Below are positions 1-8,921 of a DNA stretch of 34,909 nt, piece by piece. Position 1 is the stretch's first letter. Each line of letters starts with the position of its first letter. The stretch lies in assembly GCA_027019785.1 (NCBI GenBank), contig JALUWF010000325.1, positions 1-34,909 on the forward strand, read 5' to 3'. A program made the translations under genes and the position numbers. The DNA is from Mariprofundus sp. (GTDB lineage: Bacteria > Pseudomonadota > Zetaproteobacteria > Mariprofundales > Mariprofundaceae). The notes below the pieces were generated by a model that was given only the letters and a program-made list of their open reading frames with translations, was not told the origin of the DNA and did not search any database.

Positions 1-155
1 GGGGGCCTTTGTGCTTGGTGGAGGCGTTAAGGACGAGTTCCCTGTTCGACAAATTCGCAGGAGCAAGTAGCGGCGCTCCCGCTACGCGATAGTTGAAACC
101 TTGTGAGGCTGTCGATTTAGGCGGCCCGTTGGGAGAGGGGCAGAAAGCCCCCGAG
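1..155 (+). ncRNA. Candidate rod-like structured RNA (6S-like layout)
   Basis: No open frame crosses this stretch. GGGGGC at 1-6 can pair with GCCCCC at 147-152. A perfect 7-bp hairpin (GTAGCGG at 67-73, CCGCTAC at 79-85) sits at the exact middle of the enclosed segment. TCGAC near 46-50 can pair with GTCGA at 111-115. A terminator-like hairpin follows. A closed outer stem, an interrupted long arm and an apical hairpin are the general architecture of 6S RNA, but I cannot match a diagnostic 6S sequence. It lacks the SRP RNA core (GGAAG and GCAGC loops) and any tmRNA tag. The 5' end may lie outside the window. Confidence 0.35.
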
Positions 156-165
156 TCATCCCGCC

Positions 166-191
166 GCTCAGGTTGCTTGAGCCTAAATTTT
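166..191 (+). terminator. Terminator-like hairpin after the RNA candidate
   Basis: GCTCAGG at 166-172 pairs with CTTGAGC at 176-182 around a 3-nt loop, giving 7 bp with one G-U pair. It is followed by CTAAATTTTAT, a short and interrupted T-tract. It could end transcription of the upstream RNA before the nuo operon. The weak T-run keeps confidence moderate. Confidence 0.45.
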
Positions 192-227
192 ATAAGGGTT
201 TAATGGCTTCATGATGCCTTCATAAAC

Positions 228-256
228 TTGACCATGAAGGCTGCCGGTGGTAGCAA
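228..256 (+). promoter_or_regulatory. Weak candidate sigma-70 promoter for nuo operon
   Basis: TTGACC at 228-233 is separated by 17 nt from TAGCAA at 251-256. The -35 is good and the -10 poor, with three of six consensus bases. It is the best-spaced pair I see in the 192-310 leader; nothing else in that leader is recognisable. Confidence 0.2.
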
Positions 257-310
257 GCGCAACCAGTTTTAGGCTTTGGGTTCAGGGTGGTCAGTTCAGG
301 AGGGGTTTTG

Positions 311-682
311 ATGGGCGCGGAGTATCTCGCCAACGAATATACACCAATTTTCATTTTTATATTGATTGCCTTGGGCATGGGCGCTGTGCCTTTGGTGCTG
401 ACACTCTTTGTTGCCAAACAGAATCCGGATGATGAAAAACTTTCATCCTATGAGTGCGGTTTTGAAGCCTTTGAGGATGCGCGTTTGCAGATTGACGTGC
501 GTTTTTATCTGCTGGCGATTCTCTTTGTGATCTTCGATCTTGAAAGTGCGTTTCTGTTTCCATGGGCTGTTGTGCTCGACAAGATCGGCCTGTTCGGATT
601 TGTTGAGATGGTGATGTTTCTGGTGATCCTGCTGGTTGGATATATCTATGCGTGGAAGAAAGGAGCCTTGCAATGGGAATAG
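311..682 (+). CDS. nuoA: NADH-quinone oxidoreductase subunit A
   Basis: NuoA is a small membrane subunit of complex I that helps join the peripheral arm to the membrane arm near the quinone channel. The 123-aa product has three predicted transmembrane helices (about residues 10-32, 60-82 and 88-112). The loop between helices 1 and 2 carries the family signature SYECGFEAF with its conserved Cys. I chose the ATG at 311 because AGGAGG at 298-303 lies 7 nt upstream; an in-frame GTG at 287 would add eight residues but has no such site. It is the first gene of the operon and overlaps nuoB by 10 nt, suggesting translational coupling. Length is normal for the family. Confidence 0.97.
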   Translation: MGAEYLANEYTPIFIFILIALGMGAVPLVLTLFVAKQNPDDEKLSSYECGFEAFEDARLQIDVRFYLLAILFVIFDLESAFLFPWAVVLDKIGLFGFVEMVMFLVILLVGYIYAWKKGALQWE

Positions 683-1149
683 AGGGCGTTCTTGAAAAAG
701 GTTTTATCACCACCACTGCGGATAAGCTGATCAACGGCGCCCGCGCCGGTTCGCTATGGCCGATGACCTTCGGGCTGGCTTGCTGCGCGGTGGAGATGAT
801 GCATGCCGGCGCTTCGCGCTACGATCTGGATCGTTTTGGAATCGTTTTTCGTCCGTCGCCACGCCAATCCGATGTGATGGTTGTGGCCGGTACGTTGTGT
901 AACAAAATGGCACCGGCGCTGCGCAAGGTGTATGATCAGATGTCCGAGCCGCGCTGGGTGATCTCCATGGGGTCGTGCGCCAACGGCGGCGGCTATTATC
1001 ATTATTCCTACTCGGTGACGCGCGGTTGTGATCGTGTGGTACCGGTGGATATCTATGTGCCCGGCTGCCCGCCGACCGCCGAAGCGCTGTTGTACGGATT
1101 TATTCAGCTGCAGGAAAAAATAAAACGCACCAACACCATTGCGCGGTAG
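673..1149 (+). CDS. nuoB: NADH-quinone oxidoreductase subunit B (cluster N2)
   Basis: NuoB carries the terminal [4Fe-4S] cluster N2, which hands electrons to quinone at the NuoB/NuoD interface. The 158-aa product shows the expected ligands: adjacent C37 and C38 in [11 protein letters not shown]102 in GSCANGGG and C132 in VPGCPP. The adjacent-cysteine pair is diagnostic for the family. The ATG at 673 follows AAAGGAG with good spacing; an upstream in-frame start at 652 lies inside nuoA and has no support. It overlaps the nuoA end, and its stop abuts the nuoC start. Confidence 0.97.
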   Translation: MGIEGVLEKGFITTTADKLINGARAGSLWPMTFGLACCAVEMMHAGASRYDLDRFGIVFRPSPRQSDVMVVAGTLCNKMAPALRKVYDQMSEPRWVISMGSCANGGGYYHYSYSVTRGCDRVVPVDIYVPGCPPTAEALLYGFIQLQEKIKRTNTIAR

Positions 1150-1821
1150 ATGGACAAGACGATGACAGACGCCACTCTCCATGATGAAAAAAGCCATGAC
1201 GCTAAACTTCAGGCCGCAAAACTTCAGGACGACATAGGCGTGAGCGCGGATGTGGACAACAACGCCATTGCCGGACTGCGTCAAAGGTTCGGCGAGCAGG
1301 TGCTGGAATCGCACGACGGACTGGATTGCCCGGTGGTGACGCTGGCGCGTGAGTGCATCGTTGAAGCCAGCCACTATCTGAAAAATGAACACCAGTTTGA
1401 GCAGATGGTAGATCTCTGTGGCGTGGATATGCTGGAGATGCCTGACTGGCCTGCGCATGCGCCCCGTTTTGAGGTGGTGTATAATCTGCTGTCGATCTCG
1501 GCAAACAAACGTATGCGTGTGAAAATTGGTGTGGATGATCGGCAACTGGTTGATTCAGTCACGGAAGTGTGGTCAACGGCCAACTGGTTTGAACGGGAAG
1601 CATTTGATATGTATGGCATCATCTTTAATCACCATCCCGATTTGCGCCGTCTGCTGACCGATTACGGTTTTGAAGGTCATCCGTTGCGTAAGGATTTCCC
1701 GCTTACCGGACGTGTTGAGGTATTTTTTGATGAGGCGCAATGGCGTTGCGTCTATCGCCCCAATAAACTGGAGAATCGCGTCTTGATTGAGCGGACATGG
1801 CCGGGGGTTGATCGTGGCTGA
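1150..1821 (+). CDS. nuoC: NADH-quinone oxidoreductase subunit C
   Basis: NuoC is a peripheral-arm subunit that scaffolds NuoD and NuoI. The 223-aa product has the 30-kDa-subunit signature [10 protein letters not shown] at residues 148-157, then [20 protein letters not shown]. It is a separate gene here, not fused to nuoD as in E. coli. The first 30 or so residues are a charged extension beyond the conserved domain and contain an AKLQ-AAKLQ mini-repeat. The start is uncertain: ATG 1150 directly follows the nuoB stop with no clear Shine-Dalgarno site, and ATG 1162 is also possible. It overlaps nuoD by 8 nt. Confidence 0.95.
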   Translation: MDKTMTDATLHDEKSHDAKLQAAKLQDDIGVSADVDNNAIAGLRQRFGEQVLESHDGLDCPVVTLARECIVEASHYLKNEHQFEQMVDLCGVDMLEMPDWPAHAPRFEVVYNLLSISANKRMRVKIGVDDRQLVDSVTEVWSTANWFEREAFDMYGIIFNHHPDLRRLLTDYGFEGHPLRKDFPLTGRVEVFFDEAQWRCVYRPNKLENRVLIERTWPGVDRG

Positions 1822-2992
1822 GATTAAGAATTATACGCTGAACTTTGGCCCGCAACATCCGGCAGCGCATGGCGTGCTGCGTCTGGTGCTGGAGTTGGAC
1901 GGCGAAGTGGTCGAGAAGGCCGATCCGCATATCGGATTGCTGCATCGCGGTACTGAAAAACTGTTCGAGTACAAAACCTATCTGCAGAACGTACCCTATT
2001 TTGATCGTTTCGATTATGTCTCGATGATGTCCAACGAGCATGCCTATGCGCTCGGCGTCGAGAAGATGGTGGGCATCGAAGCGCCGGAGCGGGCGCAGTA
2101 TATCCGCGTGATGTATGCCGAGCTGACCCGTATTCTCAATCACTGCATGTGGCTGGGGGCGGTGGCGCTGGATATTGGTGCCATGACGGTATTTCTCTAC
2201 TGTTTTCGTGAACGTGAGGATATTTTTGATTTTTACGAAGAGGTGAGCGGGGCGCGCATGCATGCGGCCTATTTCCGTCCCGGTGGCGTATCCAAGGATC
2301 TGCCTGCCGGCCTGCTGGATAAAATCAAGGCTTTTACCCATACCTTCCCGACCTATGTGGGCGAGTATGAAACCCTGCTGACGGAGAATCGTATCTGGAA
2401 GCAGCGCAATGTGGATATTGCTGTGGTTGATAAGCAGGCGGCGCTGGACTGGGGTTTTAGCGGCCCGATGATTCGCGGTTCGGGCATTGAGTGGGATCTG
2501 CGCAAGACGCAGCCTTATGATGTCTATGATAAAATGGATTTCGATATTCCGGTGGGTGTGACCGGCGACTGTTATGATCGCTACCTGGTGCGTATCGAAG
2601 AGATGCTGGAATCCAACCGTATTATTGTGCAGTGCATTGAGTGGCTGGAGAATAATCCCGGCCCGATCAAAGTGGATGATTATAAATTCTCCAGCCCGAA
2701 ACGGGCTGAGATGAAAGCGGATATGGAAGCGCTGATTCACCACTTCAAGTATTTTCAGGAAGGCTATCATGTGCCGAAAGGCGAGATCTATCAGGCGGTG
2801 GAGCATCCGAAGGGCGAATTTGGCGTTTATATTGTCTCGGACGGCTCCAACAAGCCGTATCGCATGAAAGTGCGCGCGCCGGGCTTTGCCCATATTGAAG
2901 CGCTGGATTATATGGTGCGCGGCCACATGATTGCCGATGTGGTGGCGATTATCGGCACGCAGGATATTGTTTTTGGGGAGGTTGACCGATGA
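1814..2992 (+). CDS. nuoD: NADH-quinone oxidoreductase subunit D
   Basis: NuoD (49-kDa subunit, related to NiFe-hydrogenase large subunits) forms most of the quinone pocket next to NuoB cluster N2. With GTG 1814 as start the protein is 392 aa and begins [10 protein letters not shown], as typical homologues do. [10 protein letters not shown] at residues 11-20 is the quinone-site motif. A GGGGG run ends 6 nt before this GTG. An earlier TTG at 1787 would add nine residues with no better ribosome site. The C-terminus [12 protein letters not shown] is family-typical. The last codons share an ATGA overlap with nuoE. Confidence 0.96.
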   Translation: MAEIKNYTLNFGPQHPAAHGVLRLVLELDGEVVEKADPHIGLLHRGTEKLFEYKTYLQNVPYFDRFDYVSMMSNEHAYALGVEKMVGIEAPERAQYIRVMYAELTRILNHCMWLGAVALDIGAMTVFLYCFREREDIFDFYEEVSGARMHAAYFRPGGVSKDLPAGLLDKIKAFTHTFPTYVGEYETLLTENRIWKQRNVDIAVVDKQAALDWGFSGPMIRGSGIEWDLRKTQPYDVYDKMDFDIPVGVTGDCYDRYLVRIEEMLESNRIIVQCIEWLENNPGPIKVDDYKFSSPKRAEMKADMEALIHHFKYFQEGYHVPKGEIYQAVEHPKGEFGVYIVSDGSNKPYRMKVRAPGFAHIEALDYMVRGHMIADVVAIIGTQDIVFGEVDR

Positions 2993-3531
2993 GTGCGGAT
3001 ACGGTTGTCCCGGAAATGGTTCGTGTGGAAAAAGACCATTCAGAAAAAGCCTGTTTCAGCGACGATCGCCTGGCAGAGATTGAGGCGTTGGTGAAGCGCT
3101 ATCCAAGTGTGCAGTCCGCCCTGATGCCTGTATTGTATATGGCGCAGGAAGATTACGGTTATCTTTCCATGGATACGCAGCAGATGATTGCCGATGTGCT
3201 GGGTTTGCGTCTGATGCAGGTGCGCGAAGTGGTGACCTTTTACACCATGTTTCGTGAACAGCCGTGCGGCTCTTACCTGCTGGAAGTCTGCACCAATGCC
3301 GGTTGCATGCTTAACGGAGCCAATGAACTGGTGGCGCATATGTGTGAAACCCTGCAGATCAAAATTGGCGAAACCACGCCGGATGGCATGTTTACGGTGA
3401 TCGAGGTGGAGTGTGCCGGGGCCTGTGGTGGCGCGCCGGTGGTGCAGGTGAACAATGTTTACCATGAAAAGGCGACAGCGGAGTCGATGGATGCATTGAT
3501 TGCCGAGTGTCGTACGGCAGGAGGTCAATAA
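2989..3531 (+). CDS. nuoE: NADH-quinone oxidoreductase subunit E
   Basis: NuoE is the 24-kDa thioredoxin-fold subunit that binds [2Fe-2S] cluster N1a beside the FMN-bearing NuoF. Ligands are visible as C101 and C106 (CTNAGC) and C142 and C146 (CAGAC), the standard spacing. The 180-aa length is usual, with an N-terminal helical region before the fold. The ATG overlaps the nuoD stop (ATGA) and follows a GGGGAGG site. The stop overlaps the nuoF start by one base. NuoE, NuoF and NuoG together form the NADH dehydrogenase module. Confidence 0.96.
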   Translation: MSADTVVPEMVRVEKDHSEKACFSDDRLAEIEALVKRYPSVQSALMPVLYMAQEDYGYLSMDTQQMIADVLGLRLMQVREVVTFYTMFREQPCGSYLLEVCTNAGCMLNGANELVAHMCETLQIKIGETTPDGMFTVIEVECAGACGGAPVVQVNNVYHEKATAESMDALIAECRTAGGQ

Positions 3532-4811
3532 TGGCCATTCCTTCTGATCCCAAACAGGTCAAGCAGATCTGTTTCGATCGCATCAATATTCCCGATGTGA
3601 ACAAACTGGCCGTGGCGCGCAAGCATGGCGCTTATGAATTTCTACCAACGGTATTGAGCGAGTTTGATTCGGCTCGAATCGTTGATGAGATGAAAACCTC
3701 CGGTCTGCGCGGGCGCGGCGGCGCCGGTTTCCCGACCGGTTTGAAATGGTCGTTTGTGCCGCGCAATACCGGCAAGCCAACCTATCTGTTATGCAATGCC
3801 GATGAGGGTGAGCCAGGTACGTTCAAGGATCGCGATATTATGCGCTTTGATCCGCATCTGCTCATTGAAGGCATGATTATGTCCGGTTTTGCGCTGGGTG
3901 TGCATGACGCCTATATCTATGTGCGGGGTGAATTTTTACATGAAGTGAATGTGCTCAATGCCGCTATTGCCGAAGCCTATGCGGCTAATTTGCTGGGTGA
4001 GGATATTCTCGGTAGCGGTTATGACATGCATCTGACCGTGCATCGCGGTGCCGGTGCCTATATTTGTGGGGAAGAGACCGCTCTGATTGAGTCGCTTGAA
4101 GGCAAGCCTGGCCGTCCGCGTTTCAAGCCGCCGTTTCCGGCTGTGGAAGGTTTTTACCGTTCGCCGACGGTGGTAAACAATGTTGAAACACTGGCTACGG
4201 TGCCTGCCATCCTGAAATTTGGCGGCGACTGGCATGCTGCCATCGGTGTTCCGAATAATACCGGTTGCAAAATCTTTTCAGTCTCCGGTCATGTCAACAA
4301 AGCTGGCAACTATGAAGTGCCAATGGGTACTTCGCTGAAGACGTTGATTGAGGAGCAGTGCGGCGGCTTGCAGCATGGGTCGGTTCCCAAAGTGGTCATT
4401 CCGGGCGGCTCATCGACACCGTGGCTGACTGCCGAACATTATGATACGCCGTTGACTTATGATGCTATGATGAAAGCAGGTTCGATGCTCGGTTCCGGCG
4501 CTATTATTGTCATGGATGAAACGGCGGATGTGGTGGCGATGACACGTCGATTAGCACATTTTTATGCGCATGAGTCTTGCGGCCAGTGTACGCCGTGCCG
4601 TGAAGGCACCGGCTGGCTGGAGCGGGTGATGACGCGTGTCGAAAATGGGCAGGGGACAGAAGAGGATATGAGCGTATTAAGCGAAGCTGCGACGCATATG
4701 GCCGGACGCACGATCTGTGCGCTGGCTGACGGTGCGGCGGCGCCGATTTTGTCGATGCTGGAGCATTTTCCTGAAGATGTGCGTGCCCGACTGCTGGAGA
4801 AAGCCGCATGA
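3531..4811 (+). CDS. nuoF: NADH-quinone oxidoreductase subunit F (FMN, NADH site)
   Basis: NuoF oxidises NADH through FMN and passes electrons to cluster N3. The 426-aa product has the glycine-rich GLRGRGGAGFPTG at residues 58-70, CNADEGEPGTFKDR at 88-101 for nucleotide and FMN binding, and N3 ligands C350, C353 and C356 (ESCGQCTPC) plus C396. The ATG at 3531 sits behind GCAGGAGG and overlaps the nuoE stop as TAATG. Its own TGA overlaps the ATG of a small repeat-containing frame that separates nuoF from nuoG, an unusual insertion in an otherwise compact operon. Confidence 0.97.
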   Translation: MAIPSDPKQVKQICFDRINIPDVNKLAVARKHGAYEFLPTVLSEFDSARIVDEMKTSGLRGRGGAGFPTGLKWSFVPRNTGKPTYLLCNADEGEPGTFKDRDIMRFDPHLLIEGMIMSGFALGVHDAYIYVRGEFLHEVNVLNAAIAEAYAANLLGEDILGSGYDMHLTVHRGAGAYICGEETALIESLEGKPGRPRFKPPFPAVEGFYRSPTVVNNVETLATVPAILKFGGDWHAAIGVPNNTGCKIFSVSGHVNKAGNYEVPMGTSLKTLIEEQCGGLQHGSVPKVVIPGGSSTPWLTAEHYDTPLTYDAMMKAGSMLGSGAIIVMDETADVVAMTRRLAHFYAHESCGQCTPCREGTGWLERVMTRVENGQGTEEDMSVLSEAATHMAGRTICALADGAAAPILSMLEHFPEDVRARLLEKAA

Positions 4812-4882
4812 CAATTTATCAGGACAGAGAAATTGCACGCGCCATGGCGCGCCTGAAAGGTGACGCACCAGGAGGTCGTGGC
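4808..4882 (+). repeat. Tandem element copy 1 (75 bp, two inverted repeats)
   Basis: First copy of the nuoF-nuoG element. It contains inverted repeat A (4812-4819 against 4828-4835, 7 of 8 positions paired, 8-nt loop CAGGACAG) and inverted repeat B, the perfect palindrome CGCGCCATGGCGCG at 4838-4851. An AGGAGG ribosome-site sequence follows at 4870-4875. GCATGAC occurs at both boundaries of the unit, consistent with a tandem duplication. Confidence 0.9.
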
Positions 4883-4960
4883 ATGACAATTTTGCAGGAC
4901 AGCAAAATTGCACGCGCTTTAGCGCGCCTGAAAGGTGACGCACCAGGAGGTGCGGCATGA
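4808..4960 (+). CDS. Small two-repeat peptide between nuoF and nuoG
   Basis: A 50-codon frame begins with an ATG overlapping the nuoF stop (ATGA) and ends in a TGA overlapping the nuoG ATG (ATGA). The product is two copies of a 25-residue unit: MTI-x-QD-x-x-IARA-x-ARLKGDAPGG plus two residues. The second copy has its own ATG at 4883, preceded by AGGAGG 7 nt upstream, so each unit could also be translated alone. I recognise no domain. Most DNA differences between copies preserve inverted repeats, so the RNA or DNA structure may be the selected feature and the peptide incidental. The frame has good coupling signals, but expression is unproven. Confidence 0.5.
   Translation: MTIYQDREIARAMARLKGDAPGGRGMTILQDSKIARALARLKGDAPGGAA
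4883..4956 (+). repeat. Tandem element copy 2 (74 bp, two inverted repeats)
   Basis: Second copy, differing from the first at 7 of the first 69 positions plus a one-base deletion near the end. Inverted repeat A is perfect over 8 bp (CAATTTTG at 4887-4894, CAAAATTG at 4903-4910) with the same loop. Inverted repeat B is CGCGCT-TT-AGCGCG at 4913-4926. The AGGAGG at 4945-4950 is the ribosome binding site for nuoG, 6 nt from its ATG. Confidence 0.9.
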
Positions 4961-7338
4961 CCTCTTTATTCATTAATGACCAGGAAGTTGAAGTAACGCC
5001 CGGCACCAGTATTCTGGAGGCATGTCGTCAGAACGGCGTCAATGTACCCTATTTCTGCTATCATCCCGAGTTGTCTGTTGCAGCCAATTGCCGGATGTGT
5101 CTGGTCGAAATAGAGGGCTGGAAGAAACCGGCCGCATCCTGCTGCACTCCTGTATCTGAAGGCATGAAGGTGAACACGGCATCGCAATCTTTGCAAAAAG
5201 ATCGCCAGATGGTGATGGAGTATCTGTTGATTAACCACCCGCTGGACTGCCCTGTATGTGATCAGGGCGGCAGTTGTAAATTGCAGGATTATTCTGTTGA
5301 ATATGGCGCCTCCAGAGGTCGTTTTGCCGAGCACAAGCGCGCTGCCATCAATTACGATCTCGGCCCGTTTGTGAATACCTGTATGACACGCTGTATCCAC
5401 TGCACGCGCTGTGTGCGTTTTGCGGATGAAGTGGCAGGCACCGGCGACATCGGTATTTTGAATCGCGCCGATCATATGACCATTACAGGTATTGTTGAGG
5501 ATGCGCTGGAATCGGAGTTATCCGGCAACCTGCCGGATATCTGCCCGGTAGGCGCACTGCTTGATAAGCCGTCGCTGGATGTGTCGCGTCCATGGGAAAT
5601 GACTCGTCATCACAGCACCTGCACGCAGTGCCCGAATGGTTGTGATATCCAGATTGAGTCGCGTGGTGATGAGGTGATGCGCATTGCCCCGGTGGAGGGC
5701 AGTCCTGAGCCATGGATTTGTGATCGTGGTCGTTATGTTTATGACGCCTTCCGTTCCAGCCATCGCATTCTCGAGCCCAAAGTGCGCAGCAATGATGAAC
5801 TGGTCGGTACAGACTGGAATGATGCCTTCGCCAAAACAGCATATCTGTTGCAAGGCAAACGCGTCGGTATTCTGTTCTCTCCGGACTGGAGCGTGGAGGG
5901 GCAGACTGCCATTCGTCTGATGCGTGATGCGCTATTCCCGGATGCGCATGTGGCCTATGATCTGCACCGCCGTGATATGCGCCCGTTCGCTTTTGAAGAG
6001 GGATTGAGCATGACCACGGCGCAGATTGCCGAGGCCGATCAGGTGGTGGTGCTGGGTTGTGATCTCAGACAGCGTCTGCCACTGCTGATGCAGCGGTTGC
6101 GCAAGCGTGGCAGAGCCGGTAAGCCGGTGTCGCGTATCGGCGCCATGAATTATCGTACCAATATGGAGATTAGCAACGATGCTACCATTCGTCCGCGCGA
6201 TTGGCCGGCGGTGATTGCCAGAGCTATGGAGCAGGTGCGTGATCTGGGTAAAACTGCGGCTGGATTCGATGCGTGGATAGCAGCAGTGCCAGATCGCCAT
6301 GAGGCGGGCAAGGTATTGGCCGATGCGCTGATCGCCGATTCCTGCGCGCTGCTGGTGGGTGAAGAGATTCGTGGCCATGCGGACGCCGCAGCATTGATCT
6401 ATGGACTGGATCTGCTGATGCGCGCTTGCGGCCATGCAGAAGCGGGCAATGATGGACGCAACCTGATTCCGGAAGGCATGAATACACAGGTGTTGGCTGC
6501 CACGTTTGGCGATGTGCGCGTTTCTGCTGGCGATCTGTTTGCTGCGGCTACAGCGGGCGAGCTGGATGCGCTGGTGCTGGTGGGTAGTGACCCGGTCGGC
6601 GACGGCCTGTTTCCATCAGCCGCTAAAGCGGCGCTGGTAAATGTGCCGCTGGTGCAGGTGGGCTCTATTTCCGGTCAGATTAGTGAATATGCCGCAGTGC
6701 AACTGCCGGCTGCCGCCTATGCCGAAATCGAAGGCACCTTTGTGAATATGGAAGGTCGTATCAGGGTGGCAGATAGTCCGATCCGCTCCCTTGGCGATGA
6801 GCGGCCACTGTGGAAAGTGATGATGCGCCTGATTCAGGTGATGGGCGGCGAGGTGCCAGTAGTGAATCTGGTTGAACTGCGTGAGGCGACGCAGCGCATC
6901 ATGCCGGCGCTGGCCGAGGCTGTGGATGCGAGCGAGCAGGATAGCGTGCTGATTGCTCCGGCGCGCAACAGAGATGCAATCACGCTGCCTGTTGATCTGT
7001 CGGATCATTTTGATCTGGATGTGGTGAGTCGCTACTCCCTCTATCGCGAAGGCATGTGGGCGCGCGCCTCTGAACTGCTTAGCGAAGCGGGCAGGATTCA
7101 TGCGCTGGACGAAGTGCTGGTGCATCCTGATACGTTGAAGAGCAGAGGCCTGGTCGCGGGTGAATTGACCGTGCAGACATTCCTTGGCGATCATACCTAT
7201 CAGGTTGGCCTGCGCGATGATGTGAGTCCCGGTGTGCTGTTTGTAGCCAAACGTGGCGTGGCCGGCGATATCTCAGATGTGTCTGCCGCATCGATTGACA
7301 CACCGGTTGTTACGCCTTTGGCCGGAGGTGCATCATGA
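4957..7338 (+). CDS. nuoG: NADH-quinone oxidoreductase subunit G
   Basis: NuoG is the large iron-sulfur subunit of the NADH module. In the 793-aa product the N-terminal domain has [2Fe-2S] N1b ligands C34, C45, C48 and C62 or C63, N5 ligands H94, C98, C101 and C107, and N4 ligands C146, C149, C152 and C196. A further set C222, C225, C229 and C255 (CTQCPNGC ... PWICDRGR) matches the N7-type site found in only some bacteria. The remaining residues form the degenerate molybdopterin-oxidoreductase domain. The start is fixed by AGGAGG in the preceding repeat. It overlaps nuoH by ATGA. Confidence 0.96.
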   Translation: MTSLFINDQEVEVTPGTSILEACRQNGVNVPYFCYHPELSVAANCRMCLVEIEGWKKPAASCCTPVSEGMKVNTASQSLQKDRQMVMEYLLINHPLDCPVCDQGGSCKLQDYSVEYGASRGRFAEHKRAAINYDLGPFVNTCMTRCIHCTRCVRFADEVAGTGDIGILNRADHMTITGIVEDALESELSGNLPDICPVGALLDKPSLDVSRPWEMTRHHSTCTQCPNGCDIQIESRGDEVMRIAPVEGSPEPWICDRGRYVYDAFRSSHRILEPKVRSNDELVGTDWNDAFAKTAYLLQGKRVGILFSPDWSVEGQTAIRLMRDALFPDAHVAYDLHRRDMRPFAFEEGLSMTTAQIAEADQVVVLGCDLRQRLPLLMQRLRKRGRAGKPVSRIGAMNYRTNMEISNDATIRPRDWPAVIARAMEQVRDLGKTAAGFDAWIAAVPDRHEAGKVLADALIADSCALLVGEEIRGHADAAALIYGLDLLMRACGHAEAGNDGRNLIPEGMNTQVLAATFGDVRVSAGDLFAAATAGELDALVLVGSDPVGDGLFPSAAKAALVNVPLVQVGSISGQISEYAAVQLPAAAYAEIEGTFVNMEGRIRVADSPIRSLGDERPLWKVMMRLIQVMGGEVPVVNLVELREATQRIMPALAEAVDASEQDSVLIAPARNRDAITLPVDLSDHFDLDVVSRYSLYREGMWARASELLSEAGRIHALDEVLVHPDTLKSRGLVAGELTVQTFLGDHTYQVGLRDDVSPGVLFVAKRGVAGDISDVSAASIDTPVVTPLAGGAS

Positions 7339-8396
7339 GTGTGATGGATATGGTGATTCAGGCGGTGATATGGGCGCTTGAGGTTCTGGCTATTACCGTG
7401 CCGATTGCACTATCGGTGGCCTACATTACCTATGCGGAGCGGCGCGTGATCGGCTGGATGCAGGTACGCAAGGGTTGCAACAGAGTCGGGCCGGCAGGTT
7501 TGCTGCAACCGCTGGCGGATGGTTTGAAACTGTTTTTGAAGGAGACCATTATTCCGGCCAAGGCCAACAAGCTGCTGTTTGTCGGCGCGCCGGTTCTGGC
7601 GCTGGTGCCGACGCTGGCCGCCTTTGCGGTGGTGCCCTTTGGTGAAACATCGTTATTTGGACTGTGGAAGGTACCGCATGTGATGGCGATCTCCAATCTG
7701 AATGTCGGTCTGTTGTATCTGATGGCGATCTCATCGCTGTCGGTGTACGGCTTTTTGATGGCGGGCTGGGCGTCCAACTCGAAATATCCGATTATGGGCT
7801 CGATTCGTTCCACCTGTCAGATGATCTCCTATGAAGTTTCCATGGGCTTTGGTCTGGTGACGGTGATGATGCTCTCAGGCTCTCTGAACCTGTCTGATAT
7901 CGTGCATGCGCAGGCTGGCGGTCTGCTGCACTGGTACATGATTCCGCTGTTCCCGATGTTGCTGGTCTTTTTCATTTCCGGCTGCGCTGAAACCGGGCGC
8001 ACGCCATTTGATCTGACTGAAACTGAAGAACTGGTGTCCGGCTATAATGTGGAATATTCCGGCATGTGGTTCGCCACCTTCTCGCTGGCCGAATATGGTG
8101 CCATGATTCTGATCAGTCTGATGACCTCGATTCTGTTTCTGGGTGGCTGGTATGCGCCGATTCCGGCGCTGGATATTATCCCCGGCATAGTTTGGTTGTT
8201 GGCCAAGACTTCGTTCCTGATATTCACCTTCATCTGGTTCCGCGCCACATTTCCTCGCTATCGTTATGATCAGATGATGCGGCTGGGCTGGAAAATTTTC
8301 CTGCCGTGGACGCTGGGCTGGATCTTTGTGGTCGGCCTGTTCATCTATACGCCGGGGCTGGATCACATCATTAATTTCTGGCTGGCGTGGAGGTGA
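7335..8396 (+). CDS. nuoH: NADH-quinone oxidoreductase subunit H
   Basis: NuoH is the membrane subunit that builds the quinone entry channel at the base of the peripheral arm. The 353-aa product has about eight hydrophobic helices and the family segments [19 protein letters not shown] and [16 protein letters not shown] near residues 35-72. [20 protein letters not shown] in the middle is the conserved acidic quinone-facing loop. It overlaps nuoG by ATGA, with GGAGG upstream. A GGAGG at its own 3' end serves nuoI. Confidence 0.97.
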   Translation: MSVMDMVIQAVIWALEVLAITVPIALSVAYITYAERRVIGWMQVRKGCNRVGPAGLLQPLADGLKLFLKETIIPAKANKLLFVGAPVLALVPTLAAFAVVPFGETSLFGLWKVPHVMAISNLNVGLLYLMAISSLSVYGFLMAGWASNSKYPIMGSIRSTCQMISYEVSMGFGLVTVMMLSGSLNLSDIVHAQAGGLLHWYMIPLFPMLLVFFISGCAETGRTPFDLTETEELVSGYNVEYSGMWFATFSLAEYGAMILISLMTSILFLGGWYAPIPALDIIPGIVWLLAKTSFLIFTFIWFRATFPRYRYDQMMRLGWKIFLPWTLGWIFVVGLFIYTPGLDHIINFWLAWR

Positions 8397-8400
8397 TGGT

Positions 8401-8883
8401 ATGCTGAAACGTGCGTTGAAGACATGGTTCCTCTGGGAATTACTGATCGGTTTATCGGTGACCGGCAAGTATCTGTTCAAAAAGAAAATAACGGTGGAGT
8501 ATCCGGAAGAGAAAACGCCGCTGTCACCGCGTTTTCGCGGTCTGCACGGGCTGCGCCGTTATGAGTCGGGCGAAGAGCGCTGTATCGCCTGTAAATTGTG
8601 TGAAGTGGTCTGTCCGGCACTGGCGATCACCATTGAGTCGGAAGAGCGCGACGATGGCTCTCGCCGTACCACCCGTTACGATATTGATATGAGCAAGTGT
8701 ATTTATTGCGGTTTTTGTCAGGAAGCGTGTCCGGTGGATGCGATTGTCGAGACGCAGGAATTTGAATATGCAACAGAAACACGCAGCGGATTGTACTATA
8801 ACAAGGACATGTTGTTGGCCAATGGTAAACGCTACGAGGTGCAGATTGCGGCGAATATCGCTGCTGATGCGCCGTACAGCTAA
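8401..8883 (+). CDS. nuoI: NADH-quinone oxidoreductase subunit I (clusters N6a/N6b)
   Basis: NuoI carries two [4Fe-4S] clusters that relay electrons from NuoG to N2 in NuoB. The 160-aa product shows C61, C64, C67 and C71 ([12 protein letters not shown]) and C100, C103, C106 and C110 ([12 protein letters not shown]), the classic paired ferredoxin pattern. The ATG at 8401 follows the nuoH stop by four bases with GGAGG at 8389-8393. An upstream in-frame ATG at 8326 lies inside nuoH and would add 25 unrelated residues, so I rejected it. The C-terminal [11 protein letters not shown] is family-typical. Confidence 0.97.
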   Translation: MLKRALKTWFLWELLIGLSVTGKYLFKKKITVEYPEEKTPLSPRFRGLHGLRRYESGEERCIACKLCEVVCPALAITIESEERDDGSRRTTRYDIDMSKCIYCGFCQEACPVDAIVETQEFEYATETRSGLYYNKDMLLANGKRYEVQIAANIAADAPYS

Positions 8884-8921
8884 CATGAAAGAAACAACAT
8901 ACGTTAATTCAGGGAGGCACG

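Noticed and set aside
1-152. SRP (4.5S) RNA because of GGGGGC...GCCCCC ends
   Set aside because: The essential SRP loop motifs (GGAAG, AGCAG) are missing from the middle.
170-184. GGTTGCTTGAGCC resembles a conserved RNase P RNA segment
   Set aside because: The flanking RNase P 3' region is absent; the bases form a terminator-like hairpin instead.
754-1545. 263-codon open frame on the reverse strand
   Set aside because: It is a mirror frame of nuoB/nuoC caused by their codon bias; no ribosome site, and the residues look unlike a protein family.
1703-2926. 407-codon reverse frame under nuoD
   Set aside because: Shadow of nuoD with a His/Ile/Arg-rich composition and no domain; nuoD is certain.
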